Below are positions 44,501 to 55,901 of a DNA stretch of 64,000 bases, in pieces. A program made the translations under genes and the position numbers. The stretch lies in contig MEHQ01002695.1 of assembly GCA_008828725.1 (NCBI GenBank), forward strand, positions 355,164-419,163, read 5' to 3'. The first letter of the stretch is position 1; every line of letters starts with the position of its first letter. The DNA comes from Saccharina japonica. Its lineage: Eukaryota > Sar > Phaeophyceae > Laminariales > Laminariaceae. The notes below the pieces were generated by a model. It made no database searches. It was given only the letters and a program-made list of their open reading frames with translations, and was not told where the DNA came from.

Positions 44501-47500
44501 CGTAATACTACTAGTTACTCGTACTGTGTATTGCTCGTATTAGTTCCATTTGTTTCGCGCTTACCTAGTGGGCACGAAGCGTTATACGCGAACAGCGTGA
44601 AAGACCCGAGAACTTGCTATTATAGTACTATTGGTGGTTTGTGATGACAAACCCCGTACACAACAAGCGACGATACACAGGCGAACGCCAACAAATTAGC
44701 CGAAGTTGTAGTTGATATATACAACGAACGGTAGTATGATATCTATCTGACGTCCGTTGTTTTGAGGCCACTCACTGCAGAAGAAGCTATACTAGGTAAC
44801 ACGGCACCAACCGCACTCTGCAGCGACTTGTATCCGGGGTGTCTCCTTTGAACCCGTGGTTGTGTCTTGTATCATCACACCATCCAGCAAATAAATGTCG
44901 CTTATTAATATTAATAGTACGCCGGCTTTGTACGGGAGATTTCTCAATGAAATCCAGAGGTATATCTCGAATGCGGTGCTCGAATAGTTTAGGGGATGCA
45001 TGGTCTTACGACTCTCTGATATAATATATTGTTTTCTAGTAAAATGTAACTCCCAGCGGGCGTACACCAAAACACAGAGCGCCATACATATCATGCTTAC
45101 GGCCACAACCATCGCCGAGATCTCACTCGCGCTTTATGGTCTTCTCCTACACCACATGAACACTTGTGGTGGTGGTGGTTTGGTGCTCGATTCCGCGCAG
45201 CTTTCGGTCGGTACTGCTTGCTGTGATTTTTTGGTTGCTTACGGTCGTTTTCAAAGTACAGTTCAGTTTTTTTTTTTTTTTTTTCCCGTTGTTCCTCGTC
45301 TTTGTTCTCATTTTTCAAGGCACACTAACCTCAAACCACGCACTTATTATGTTTGGTGTTTGATATCATGCCTCAGCCCCCTACGAACCTCATCGTAAAC
45401 CATACATCATATATATAGTATAGCTATTAGATAGCATGTAGGTGCGAGTTTTCGTGAGACCACGACGAAAGCCAGATTTGTTTCGAAACCACATACCAGG
45501 TATACCGGTATGTATATCCGTGAACTTTTATATTTTAAATAACAACGCCCCCCTCTCTCTACCTGCCAAAACTGCGGAGCGACCGTATAAAACCAGCATC
45601 AATACAGTATTGCTGTACGAGCTGGTCTGGATGGGAGCAGAACGACATAGTTAAATGATTTTTCTCAGCTCAGTTTTAAGAATTTCGAACTGAACTTTTG
45701 CATGGAGCTAGGTCTTACTATACCCCAACGGCTCAAGCGAAGAACTAAAAACAATTTTTGACACGGGAAAAGTTATGACCGTTTCAGAGCAAACCCAATC
45801 GGGAAATCGGCCGGATTGTACGTTAAAAAACACATTTGATTTTAGGTATTCGCTTGAAGCTCTAGACGAAAGCGATTCAAATCACGTGTCAAAAGTTCAG
45901 CCCGAAATTCGAAAAAATGAGCTGCGAAAATCGGTTTTTGTGTCGCTCATCGAAGTATCTTATCTTTGTATTGCCGATCATAAACACGCCATATTTCTTG
46001 ACAGACGACGAACTAGGCGATGGTGAGGATATCAATTGTTTCGTAGTGCCTCAAGGAATGTTCACACGAAGTATCAGCGTCATCGGCAGTGCAAGTTTTT
46101 CGGACTTTCGTATAGACTTTAGTATCGACATACCTCCATATGCGACTTGATGTGTTGGGCATGGGTTTTCTCGACGACATCGACTCAGATTCCAAAACTG
46201 TTGACGTTTGCAAATGCGCTGCAGACTTACTAACGAAGCTGCCAAATTTGGAGAATCCTAATAGTTTCAAGCGATTGGGAAAACGCCTATTAAGGGAAAT
46301 TCAGCTTTATAGCTGGACCAGCTCGTAGTACTGCCAAGGGGTGTAAATAGGGTAAACCACAGTTCATTGCAGTAATTCGCACCACCATTAATATGAACAA
46401 CTGGAGTTACTAATTATCACCAGGTACCATAATAAGTTAACCCTGACATTCTCTACATTATAGTACATCAAACGCGAAAATACTATCACGTACACATGTA
46501 GTAAACTCTGGTAGTATATATTGCAAACACACATTACTGTTTGTTGTGATGTTGTGATATTTATTGTGGCGGATATACCGCATGGCCTGCCTGCTTTGGG
46601 ATAACCTGAACAACCTCCGTAGTACTGCTGTAGTATCGATGGTATGGTATTAATAGTACGATGGTATTAATAGTATACTATAGTATACTATACTATACTA
46701 TGCTATACTATACTATACTATACTATACTATACTATACTATACTATACTATACTATACAACCATGCCGACGACAAATATCGCAGATACTTCCGGCGGCTA
46801 AATAATATGCGCGCAGGAAAAACAACTATAATAATCATATTTAATTTATTGTGTTTAATGCCGTCCGCCGATCCACGAATCATATCATACATATCATACA
46901 TATCATACATATCATATTTCGAGCTCACAGCTGTCGTTTTTTAATGGGCAGAGGCCAAAAACAGGTATACCTGGTCCGTTTGCGGCCAAAAACAGGTACA
47001 TACTTCATATCAAGTAAAAAACGCACTCCACGTGCCCTGCCATTGGTCCAAAACTCGTTGTACCTGTTTTTGCCCCTTTATAACCCAGGTATACCTGATT
47101 TTGTCTACTCTGCTTGACTTTCACCTTTTTTTTGTCGTTTTTAAGCCAATCAGAGGCCCTTCATAGTTCCACCCTATGCCCCCTATACAAATGCCGACGT
47201 ACGCCACTCGAGCGACACACATAATATCTGCCTGCACACCTCCGCCGAAATAATACGAGATAAAAGGCTCCCTTTCGGGATTGTGGTTGGCTTGGAATAC
47301 CACAGGGGTGTCGCAAACTGGGAAGGGAGAATACAGCACCAGCAGGCGTTCGTTCCTCGTACTATTAATAGCTACGTACCCGTATACGTAGTCACCGGGC
47401 GAGCACGAAGAACGTGAAAAAACTCTACTTTTTGTTGCAAGGAACGGCAGGTTCGTGGGGTGCGTTATAAACTTGATTTTAGTATGTACCTGTTTTTGGC

Positions 47501-48415
47501 CCCGAACGGACCAGGTGTACCTGTTTTTGGCCGCTGCCCTTTTTTAATTTTTTTAATATCGTATGTTTGTATATATGTACGTACAGCATACGAGTGCCAC
47601 CCTTTATTTATTTGACGCTTTTAATACATCTGCATGGAATGGATTTCCTGCACGAAAACACTACAACTTACTGCAGGTATGATACCAGTTACAGTAGTAC
47701 ATACATATGTAATAGTGCGCCGACGCCATGTGTGATAAGACTGGGTGAGACACAGAGTATCCCCTTGCAGGTTTGTCTATTAAGCATCCTTGGTGTTACT
47801 CACTTTCCGTAGAGTCAAGCGTAGAAGAGAAGCAGCTTTTAATAATCCCCGAGCCAGATGACATCTGCTTCGGGATGGACTTCAAGTATGGCCCACAGAT
47901 ATTATAAATACCCCGAATACCGAATACGAATGCCATCAAAGTTATACGAAAACGGACCAATTACCTATGCAGAGGTAATTACCGGCCTTCCTAGCCCATA
48001 CCATTACACATGTAGAAGTATAGCCGCTGTTTTATTTTGTAGGTTTGCGAGACGCATTTTTAGCTTCGGTCCCACCGCCACCATCACATGGCTTGGCGAT
48101 GGTTACACAGTTAATCCGTCCATCCCGGCTATCAATATAACATATTACACTACGTATACCATGTATGTATGTATGTATGTGTGCGGTACGTAAAACGTAC
48201 GAAGTAGATAGGAGGAGAAGTAACAACATAGAGAGTAGAGAATGTACTACTACTACTGTTGTAGTAGTGTAGTGCGTGGTGTAGTCGATAGGCCAGCAGC
48301 TTACCTTTCTGTGGTCGATGTTCCTGAGGAAGGCCCTTGCTCTGTTGTACATAAAAACCGTGTCGTCGTCCCCTATCGCGATCCAGTCGAACTGGCCCTT
48401 GTACCGGGAGTACGC
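38579..48415 (-). CDS. Fringe-like / DUF604 (GT31-type) glycosyltransferase, last five exons; 5' end not found
   Basis: Transfers a sugar from a nucleotide sugar, probably in the Golgi. Minus-strand exons: 48305-48415, 43227-43307, 40416-40778, 39522-39641, 38579-38761 (stop TAG). All introns are phase 0 with GT-AG borders; 285 codons in total. Exon 1 shown here reads FDWIAIGDDDTVFM, the DxD metal and nucleotide-sugar motif, then RAFLRNIDHRK. Exon 3 has WPYGGAGTFLSAGLM and, after a Cys, YSTDIQ; exon 4 starts LAMCLRAHGLTMS. This order (GDDDTVF, then GGAG, then D-x-Q-x-x-x-C-L...G) follows the DUF604/Fringe family, and exon 5 (GIHLGLNHLHG) matches its usual SLHHL near the end. The N-terminal part, with signal anchor and first strands, is missing and probably lies above 48415 or outside the window. 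Introns of 7 and 5 kb are full of repeats. Donor and acceptor sugars cannot be told. Confidence 0.82.
40890..42115. repeat. Tandem array with GGGGGGCGACGCG runs, split by a family-A copy
   Basis: Units hold GTTAGGTTGGCACGGCAGCC, GAACAGAGCTTGGA, CAAATAGCAGTGTCGG, a G run, GACGCGCCCCCCC and CAGTGTGCGTTCGAAAT. Blocks at 40890-41180 and 41695-42115 flank family-A copy A3. Inside an intron of the glycosyltransferase gene. Confidence 0.85.
41268..41690 (+). repeat. Family-A SINE-like repeat, copy A3 (near complete)
   Basis: Runs from CTTGTTTTGTTTGGCGG to ATGAAGTACACCCCCCCCCC, the most complete copy. The hairpin lies at 41313-41348. Confidence 0.85.
42200..42780. repeat. Degenerate (GGCATTGATGG)n field
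   Basis: About 580 bp of loosely repeated TTGATGGCATTGATGGC-type words in an intron. The open frames across it come from the repeat. Confidence 0.75.
42990..43140. repeat. (TAGTCAG/TAGTCGTTAA)n repeat
   Basis: Short imperfect units of AGTCAGTAGT and TAATAGTCGT. Confidence 0.85.
44000..44055 (+). repeat. Family-B dispersed repeat, copy 2
   Basis: AAAAAACAGCTGTGAGATTG, then GATTTTCGTCGAAACTCGTC and TTTGCAAGCTG. Confidence 0.65.
46671..46757. repeat. (CTATA)n microsatellite
   Basis: About 17 copies of ACTAT in 87 bp, with one TGCTA interruption. Confidence 0.95.
46946..47539. mobile_element. Mutator-like foldback element with 9-bp TSD
   Basis: 594 bp. Inverted ends of about 65-70 bp start GGGCAGAGGCCAAAAACAGG, with CCTGTTTTTGGCCGCTGCCC at the right end. 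TTTTTTAAT occurs directly on both sides (46937-46945, 47540-47548). The left flank (GAGCTCACAGCTGTCGTTTT) is a family-B repeat whose other half continues after the element. No transposase, so non-autonomous. A 9-bp duplication is typical of Mutator-type elements. Confidence 0.82.
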
Positions 48416-48590
48416 CTGGAAAATCAAAACGGTGCATGATAACAAGTCAGAACTGAAAAACAGGTCCCACACTAATTTCAAGTATTTTTTCCCCAAATTC
48501 GTGGAACCAGTTCTTATGGGGTCACGATAACAACTACAGTACGTACGTACCTTCTACTCTGCTGTAACTGTTAATACGGAGGACCTGTAA

Positions 48591-48676
48591 GTAAATAGGC
48601 CCAAACATTGATATTAAATAGTAAAAATAGGCAAATTTACAGATAGATCTTGTGTGTACCGTAGATCCCTATTTAC
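48591..48676 (-). mobile_element. Tiny MITE family C, copy 1
   Basis: 86 bp with inverted ends GTAAATAGG and CCTATTTAC. Related copies at 58031-58106 and 63010-63101 share the ends and the inner GGTACACACAA and TTTTTACTAAAT-type words. Confidence 0.75.
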
Positions 48677-50250
48677 TATATTATGATGGTCGCCCGTGAT
48701 AATACATCAATCATCATCAATCAGTGCGGTCAGTGGGTTGTTACAACAGTGGTGTGGGTGAGCTCGTCAGCACCAGGAACTAACAAAGCGTGCCGTCACG
48801 CGCGAGCAGCACACACACGGCATATAGATACGATGCACCGGCACATGGATGGTGTGATAGGTACTACTAGGTAATCAAGGTACCTGGTACTGCACAGGTA
48901 TTATACGTATGTATATAATATGTATAATACGTGATAAGGTTCGGGGGGTAGTGGCGGTTTCTGAATCGAATTAATTCCTGATGAACCACGCTCAACATTG
49001 CTGCTGTCGTATTGATTCTACCCGTGGGTACCCTCTATTCAACTTGGTATACCATACATACGTATGGTGGTATGGTGGTACGAATAGGTCGCCAGCGAAA
49101 CGTGGGTTGGCGAGTTGGTGAGTCCTGAACGGGGCATATAATGTACTGGTATAACCCAGCACTTGGGTATCTCGGCGTGGTCGAAACAAAACGAAACGAC
49201 TTCAACTATATACTCGTATACCTGGTACGTTCGGAGGAGGCACTAACTTTTTTTTTTTTTTTTTTATCCTCCGGCGGATGGGTCAAAATAAAGCTTACGC
49301 CCTCCACACTTCCACGTCTCACTTCGTGCACTTCGTGTCGTGTGTCAATTCACTCCATGCCCCCTCGGAAGTATAAGGAGGCACTAACCGTTTCTTTGCC
49401 AGAGAGCGAAGGATGGCCAAAAAACTCTGTTAATAATAGGCATTAACTGACTGCTGTAGAGTATCGATATTGCAATAATGATAGGATAATAGGCCTACTA
49501 CTACTCTGTACCAGGTATAGTATACTCGTAGTAGTTACTGTTGTTGTAGCACATCAATTGTTCATATCAATATACCACCTGGTAACACTAACTAACTAAC
49601 TAACTGCTGTATGATTTGCTCTTCTTGTGTACCAACAACGACAAACAAACGTGATCGGCCATTATTAGTGTTTATTGTGTACTTACTGTTTCAGGTGTGT
49701 ATGTATCGTATATACGAAGTATATTTAATTATTTAATATATATATTTATAAAAAATAATTAAAAAACAACAGCTGTGAGCTCGAGGATTCCGTCGAAGCT
49801 CATCTTTGCTAGCTGAGTGTAATACTTCGATCGCGCGTACCTGCGGATTTTATATGTCCTCATGTAGGATGTACATCCCGTATGAGGGGGACACAATCTG
49901 AGGCTGTAGAATTCAGGAAGTGTGTGTCATATGTATCATAGACAATATATAATGGTAATATATGTGTACACAAAGTAGTTATATACGGTTTGTTGTTGTA
50001 GCATTGGTTGGTATAGCACACGTACTACGCGTACAATGGGTTTCGTTCTTCTGAATGACATCAAAGATAGTTCAAAGTCCGTACTGATAATTCTAGCAAA
50101 AGACTAAACTAAATGCGCCAATCAATGGACGCGGGCTATGCTATTTTATACAACGTACGAGTTTATTAGGTTGTGTCCGTACTGCTGAGCCAAGAATTAA
50201 ACGAACTGCATCTGCCAGGAAAGAAGGGCCCACCACATGACTTCACTTTT
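48677..50250. other. No supported gene
   Basis: AT-rich with short ORFs only. Includes a family-B copy at 49762-49814 and T-run microsatellites. The upstream exons of the glycosyltransferase were looked for here on the minus strand and not found. Confidence 0.4.
49762..49814 (+). repeat. Family-B dispersed repeat, copy 3
   Basis: AAAACAACAGCTGTGAGCTC, GAGGATTCCGTCGAAGCTCA, TCTTTGCTAGCTG. Confidence 0.65.
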
Positions 50251-50254
50251 GTAT

Positions 50255-52215
50255 TCACTTCCATGGGAGCTTTCACGACTTCCATTAAAGCTTCCATGGA
50301 ATAAAAAGTACTTCCATGGAAAATCGTGGAAGCTTCCATGGAGGAAGTAGATTTTCTTCCATGGAAGTTGAGGCTTTCATGGAAGTTGGTGGAATATTTC
50401 ATGGAGGAAATGAATTCACTTCCATGGAGGAAGTAATGGAAATAATTTACCGTCATGGAAATTGTTGGAATCTTCTATGGAATTTACATGGAAACTTGCT
50501 CTGTTGTTGTTGGTGGTGGTGGAAGTGAAAGCTTCCACGAACTTCCATCAACTAAAGCTTCCACACACACACACATTCGGCAAAACTTCCAAGAGCTTGC
50601 ATATACCCCCAAAGACTTCCACCCACTTCCAGTTAATCCCTGAATTTCCGTAAAAACCACAAAAGCCCACCGAAGCCCACTATACTTCCACCAGCCTCCA
50701 TAGACTTCCGTCGACGTCCACGGTTTACTGACAACTGCAAAATGCTACTGACTTTCATCTACTTCCACTGGCTCCCATGAATTTCGCCCATGGACTTCCA
50801 TTGGCAGTGACTTCCACTTTGTGCTATTTACTTCCTTCCATGGAAGTTGGTAGAAGCTTCCATGAAAGTTGGTGGAAGCTTCCTGGAGGTATTGAAGTTC
50901 GTGGAAGCTTCTACGGCAGCATATAAGTGGGTGGAAGAAAAGTTCCATGGAAGTATAGAAGTCGGTGGAAGCTTCCAGGGGAGTTAAGTCACTTCCAATG
51001 GAAGTAAGCCGACTTTCATGAAACTATTTAGGAAGTAAAAATCACTTCGGTGGAAGTAAAATGAAAGTATGTTTTCTCCCAATGGAACTAAAAATTGGAA
51101 GTGAAATTACTTCCAGCATGGAAGATGGTGGAATCGTCAATTGAAGTTGAATTTACTTCGATGGGAGCAATATGGAAGTAACATTTCCATGGACGTAAAG
51201 GCTCCTCCCATGGAAGTAATTTGGAAGTAAATATTACTCCCAACGGAAGTGTATTTGGAATCGAAGAATTTCACTACATGGAAGCAATTTGTATTTCCAA
51301 TGGAAAAATATTTGGAAGTAGCTACTTTCATACGTAAAACAAATTGGTTGAAGCTTCAATGGAAGCAAAAACTACTTCCATGGACGTATAATGGAAGAAA
51401 CGTTTACTCCCAATGTAACTAATTGTTTCTCCATGGAAGTTAGTGGAATCTTCAATCGAAGTCAAATTTACGTCCATGGAAGTAAAATCTAATATGGGAG
51501 TGACTTTTACTTCTATGGAAGTAAATTTTATCTCATGGAAGTAATTTGGAATTAAACATTTCTTCCAGTGGAAGTAATGTTTGAAGTAAATCTAAATAAA
51601 TCTGCTCCCATGGAAGGTGGTGGAAGCTTTCATGGAAGTAGATGGAGCTTTCCACTGTTGCCGGTGGGCGTGGAAGCCCCCAATTACTCACGTCTGGATG
51701 GGATCAGGGCGGCTCGTAGGCCTGCGGCGGCTCTTGCAGACGGATACGTTTGTTTCTGCATATTGTGGGCGGAAGCAGAGTACCGAACGGGATCAGGTCC
51801 GGGTGGGAACAAGCCCGGTCGGGAGAAATGGAAGACGGTGGGAGTGAATCTACTCCCATGGCAGTATGTCTTCCATAGAATTTTCCTTGGAAGCATGACT
51901 TGCACGGAGTTTCCATGGAAGGAAATATAGATACAGGTCCATGGAAGCGGATACATGTATACTTTCATGGAGGTAGATGGAAGCTTCTATGGAAGTAACA
52001 TTTGGGCTAGTGGACTTCAATGAGAGTTGGATAAGCTTCCATGGCAGTTGGTGGAAGCTTCCAAGGAAGTAGATGGAAGCTCCCATTGCAATTTCCACCA
52101 ACTCCATCCATGGAGGCTTTCATCAACTTCTTCCACAGAAGTAGATCCAACTCCCATGGTGGTAATGTTTGCTTCCATGGGAGTTGGTGGAAGCTTTCAT
52201 GGAGGAAGTATACTA
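50255..52215. repeat. Field of ACTTCCATGGAAGT palindromes (degenerate satellite)
   Basis: For 2 kb the words TTCCATGGAA, GGAAGTAA, TTACTTCC and GGTGGAAGCTTCCATGG recur every 20-40 bp in both orientations without a fixed period. A GC-richer insert lies at 51690-51835. ORFs here (for example 51568-51930) follow the repeat. Confidence 0.85.
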
Positions 52216-53143
52216 ATAAATTATATTATAGTGTTGGAGATCGGGAAATTAAAGGAGTCGAACCAGGGCCTCTACTTTGCAAATGGCCCGGACAGTGTAT
52301 AACTGAACTGTATATACTATTATTGATAGTAAATCCGATAATAGCAATTGCAACTATTAATATTAATATATACCATGACTACGTGCCCTAATACCGGGGG
52401 GGCGGCCACGGTCAGGTATACACCGTACTTTATTTACCCACTGACCTATCAGTCAGCGCTGACTGATTTAGTCAGCGCTGACTGATGCAGAGCTCAGCGG
52501 TTATTGTTATGGTGGGCGTATCTAACATGCGCACGGCGGCGGTGTATCGACACACCAGGTGGTGGTACTGCATACAACAAGCTGGCGTTTACCGCATCCA
52601 ACACAAGTACATAGAGAACAACGCCTATTCATAGCTAGCGGCACATCCGCACCCGTATCCTAGACCTCTCTCCAGTTTTCTATTTTTGGGGTGGGCAAAG
52701 CGGGGTGGAGGGATTAACAAACGGCGTCCTCATCCTTGTAAACATACCGCAAAATCAAGTGCCCCTGAGAGCTGAGAGCCTGTCTGTCTGTGCATCTCCG
52801 ACATAATGCTGACACCGGAAATACACCCAAGGGGGGGTCCCCGGCCTATCTATATTTATTCTTCTTTTCTTGGTCGTAGATTATAAAAAGTAGTATTATT
52901 AATAGTTCCTCCACGTAGTCACTACTTACTGCTGCTGATGTATACTGCTGTATATACGGCATACGGCCTGCGGCTTAGTTTAGTATTACGTATTATAGGG
53001 ATACGCATAAATATATACCAGGTATATATACATTCTGCTGTAACAATGTTGTTGTACGACGTAGCCCGTGGACGGCGCCCACCCCTCCTTCGTACGAGGT
53101 ATACATACAGCAGTAATGTGGTTGTTGTGTGTCGTTGTAGCCT
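52216..53143. other. No supported gene
   Basis: Contains a short inverted word at 52452-52485 (GTCAGCGCTGACTGAT repeated) and A/T-rich microsatellites. No coding signal. Confidence 0.45.
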
Positions 53144-53328
53144 GAGAGAAAGGGATTTCGTGCCCGCAGTTTTCTGATTGGTCAATTTTTTTGGTTGGAA
53201 ATTTCCACCAATAAATCAAAATTTCCTGATGACGACAAATGTCGACCAAGGATTTTCCACCAATCAAAATTTCCAACCAAAACAATTGACCAATCAGAAA
53301 ACTGCGGGCACGAAATCCCTTTCTCTCT
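53144..53328. mobile_element. Foldback MITE of 185 bp
   Basis: Arms of about 60 bp: GAGAGAAAGGGATTTCGTGC through GATTGGTCAATT, and the inverse at 53262-53328. The centre holds GATGACGACAAATGTCGACC. No clear target duplication. Confidence 0.82.
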
Positions 53329-53393
53329 ACTGGTATTATTAATAGCGCACCTCAATAATACCGTCCAGGGTTCGCGCCGCCCCCATAATCGGG

Positions 53394-53418
53394 GGTAAGG
53401 TTAGGGTTAGGGTTGGGG
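53394..53418. repeat. Interstitial telomere-like GGTTAGGGTTAGGGTT
   Basis: Three TTAGGG-type units between the MITE and a G run. Confidence 0.75.
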
Positions 53419-53901
53419 GGGGGCGTAGCGCTTAGTTTATGGTTTTATTTTACGCAGAGATATGTGAGCCTTACTAAGATTGCTGCGCTATCACAGGCTA
53501 ATCTCCCTCAGTTTGAGCTTCATACGTGTTTGTTGTTGCGTCGTAGAAGACGCGTGCGTGCGGTACAAAAAATCACCACGATAGACAGATTAACTCTGTA
53601 CTCTGGAAGGTACGTTCTGACTCCTCTCCTATGTTGCAGTATACGTAGGATGTCGATGCGAGACTACGTAGCAGCGGAGCGTCCGAAACTTTTGGACCAG
53701 TCATGGACCCGTATATACGTAGCTCATATTCCACGCATAACTTAGATCTGCATAAATACGTAGGTATATAGGTAAATCATCATAGAAAAGATAAAGGGGG
53801 GTAGAGTTTGTGCAGAGAGTTTTTTTTTGTTTCTCCTGTGGCGTTCTTTTTTCAGGGTGCTTTTGAGTGACAAAAGTTGAAGTTTTTTTATCCTTCACAT
53901 A

Positions 53902-54604
53902 CGAGCTGGGCCAGCCAAGAAACTTACAAAGCTTCCTAAAGTCGTATCTCGTGAACCACTGCGAATTAGGCTACAAAATTTTGAAGCGCCAACCCTGACA
54001 TACCAGTGCTTGTGCAATTGTTTTTTGTATATTAAAAATTATATACATATTTTTTTCTCGACTCGATCTCGCCGAGATATCCCCGAAAACTCGAAAACAA
54101 CATTTTTTCATTCTAATTTCGTATAAAAAATGTCATTTTCGATCAACATGAAATTTGGTGAGGACAATGCTGAAGACACAAGGAGAAGATCGATGTAAGT
54201 CTCGTTGCCCAATTCGCCACCCATCAAGAGATATGACCAAAACTCGATTCCATATATAAGTCAAGTAATTACGGGAAAAATGGTATTTCCGCCATGCCCC
54301 GACCAATTTCGAGAGTTTTACTCTGACATTTTAACCACGTCTTTGAACCGTGCGTGCAAAAATACCTGCCGCCTGCCCTCTTTGACTTTTTTTTTTTTCA
54401 AGTAGTTTTGATCGCTTTTGCATTTTTTTCGATTTTTGGATCGTCGTATCTCTCTCGAGGAAAAAAAAAAAAAAAAGGGCAGGCGGCAAGAGTGTTGATT
54501 AGTACATGATCTACACTGTGTCCAAATTCCAGGTCCAAATTCGTTAAATTGGTCGGGGCATGGCCAATCTGCTTTAAAAACATTTTTTTGGCTGGCCCAG
54601 CTCG
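53902..54604. mobile_element. Foldback element of about 700 bp, TA-flanked
   Basis: Ends CGAGCTGGGCCAGCCAA and its inverse, each bordered by TA. Inner inverted words include GCCATGCCCCGACCAATT with AATTGGTCGGGGCATGGCC, and CCGCCTGCCC with GGGCAGGCGG. Poly-T and poly-A runs face each other at 54388 and 54461. No ORF. Confidence 0.72.
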
Positions 54605-54649
54605 TACACATTATCCACATTATCGGGGGGCAAGGATAATGCACTTTTG

Positions 54650-54835
54650 TTTTTTTGTCCATCCCATTTATTATCTTCGCCCTTCCTTTCTCTCTCCTTC
54701 CTAGTCGTAACTTAGATCCGGGGTCACAAAGTAGGCTCTTCTCCCTCCTCCCCCACTACGGTTCTTGCCTTGCATTTTTATCGCGAGAAGATTTCAGCAC
54801 CTTCTTCCCTCGTCGACTTGCGTCGGATCACTCGT
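54650..54835 (+). repeat. Dispersed repeat E, copy 1
   Basis: Starts TTTTTTGTCCATCCCATTTA and runs through GATCCGGGGTCACAAAGTAGG to TTCTTCCCTCGTC. It matches 58175-58350 in the same orientation at over 90 percent by eye. Confidence 0.85.
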
Positions 54836-54959
54836 ACGGGGTAATAATAATATAATGACGTATTCAAAGTATAGCACCCCCTCACCAACCACCAGGTAGG
54901 GTGTAGGGTAGAGGGGAGCAGAGCAGATAGCGATATAAAGCAGCGCTACAACCCCCCCC

Positions 54960-55080
54960 CCTCTGCCTGACCGGTGAAAAGTCGACATGCTGTGTCCCGG
55001 CATTGTAGGGGTGCGAGGATCTATGGTCATACGACTACGGGCATGCATGAAAATGAAGCACACCCTCCCCTCCTCGGCCC
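54960..55080 (+). repeat. Family-A fragment A6 (tail end only)
   Basis: GCCTGACCGGTGAAAAGTCG through ATGAAGCACACCCTCCCC. Truncated at the far end. Confidence 0.78.
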
Positions 55081-55361
55081 TGTAACAAATAGGACTTCTC
55101 CCTTGATTTGGGTTGACCCGCGGCGGCAATGATTGATTGATTGAAATGTCCATAAAGTTTTTTTGTCATGACAAAAAAGGCCGACAAAAAGAAGAAGAGA
55201 TATGAGAGACAAGCGAAAAAGAGAAAATCATTCTCAACAAGGCGACGATGATATCATACCAGGTATGTAACATGGGTTCCCGTGTCTGCTACAAAACCGA
55301 TCCGGGATTCTCGTCACACCCTCAGCCATATCCTTCCTACTCTCGGCAATAGCCTAGGGGG

Positions 55362-55901
55362 GTGTCAAGTGTCAGTGCTGACGCTGCCTGTCGCGCCCCC
55401 CCCCCAGTGAACAACTCAACGGCAAGAAACAAACCAAACAAAAACAAAATCGTAGAGCTACGTAAAGGGCTATCTATCATAGTCGAACCGACACCTTGCC
55501 ACACGATCTATACCATTAATTTCGTTTCTGCCTTCGTCGACCGTTGTATGTATCAGTACGGCTGCCCTCCCCTTGTGTATTGTTTATGCTATAAGCCTAA
55601 ATGGGAGGCAGGAAAAAGCAAGGTATTAGGTGGCAACTCCCCCAAAAGCAACGAACAACCGTTATCCATCAGCTTATCCAACAGCTTGTTATATACAAAC
55701 TCCCATGGATGGGGCTCTCTCTTTCACGAGTACGTAATGAATGGTGGTTGGTATTTTGAGGTACAACAGCAGCAGTGTACGCCCCCCAATAATGTATTGA
55801 TTGGCTGCCATACTGGTATCATACCTGGTAGCATCATCGCTCATATGGAGGAGAGGGACAACGGGGCTAACAGCAGAGCACGATGCAGATATCAACCATG
55901 A
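55362..55901 (+). other. Open frame of 179 codons, unknown
   Basis: The longest uninterrupted frame in this region. No signal peptide, domain or repeat; composition (many Cys, Tyr and Asn) looks unlike the real exons nearby. It could be chance or part of a degraded element. Confidence 0.15.

Larger units (their letters stand above)
43308..48304. other. 5-kb intron of the glycosyltransferase gene
   Basis: AT-rich, holding family-B copies, a foldback element, microsatellites and possible gene remnants. At 45775-46328 plus, three ORFs in three frames follow each other (83, 77 and 62 codons; the last reads LLTKLPNLENPNSFKRLGKR), which could be a decayed gene of unknown origin. Confidence 0.5.

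Noticed and set aside
51568..51930. 120-codon plus-strand ORF
   Set aside because: Built from the TTCCATGGAA repeat field.
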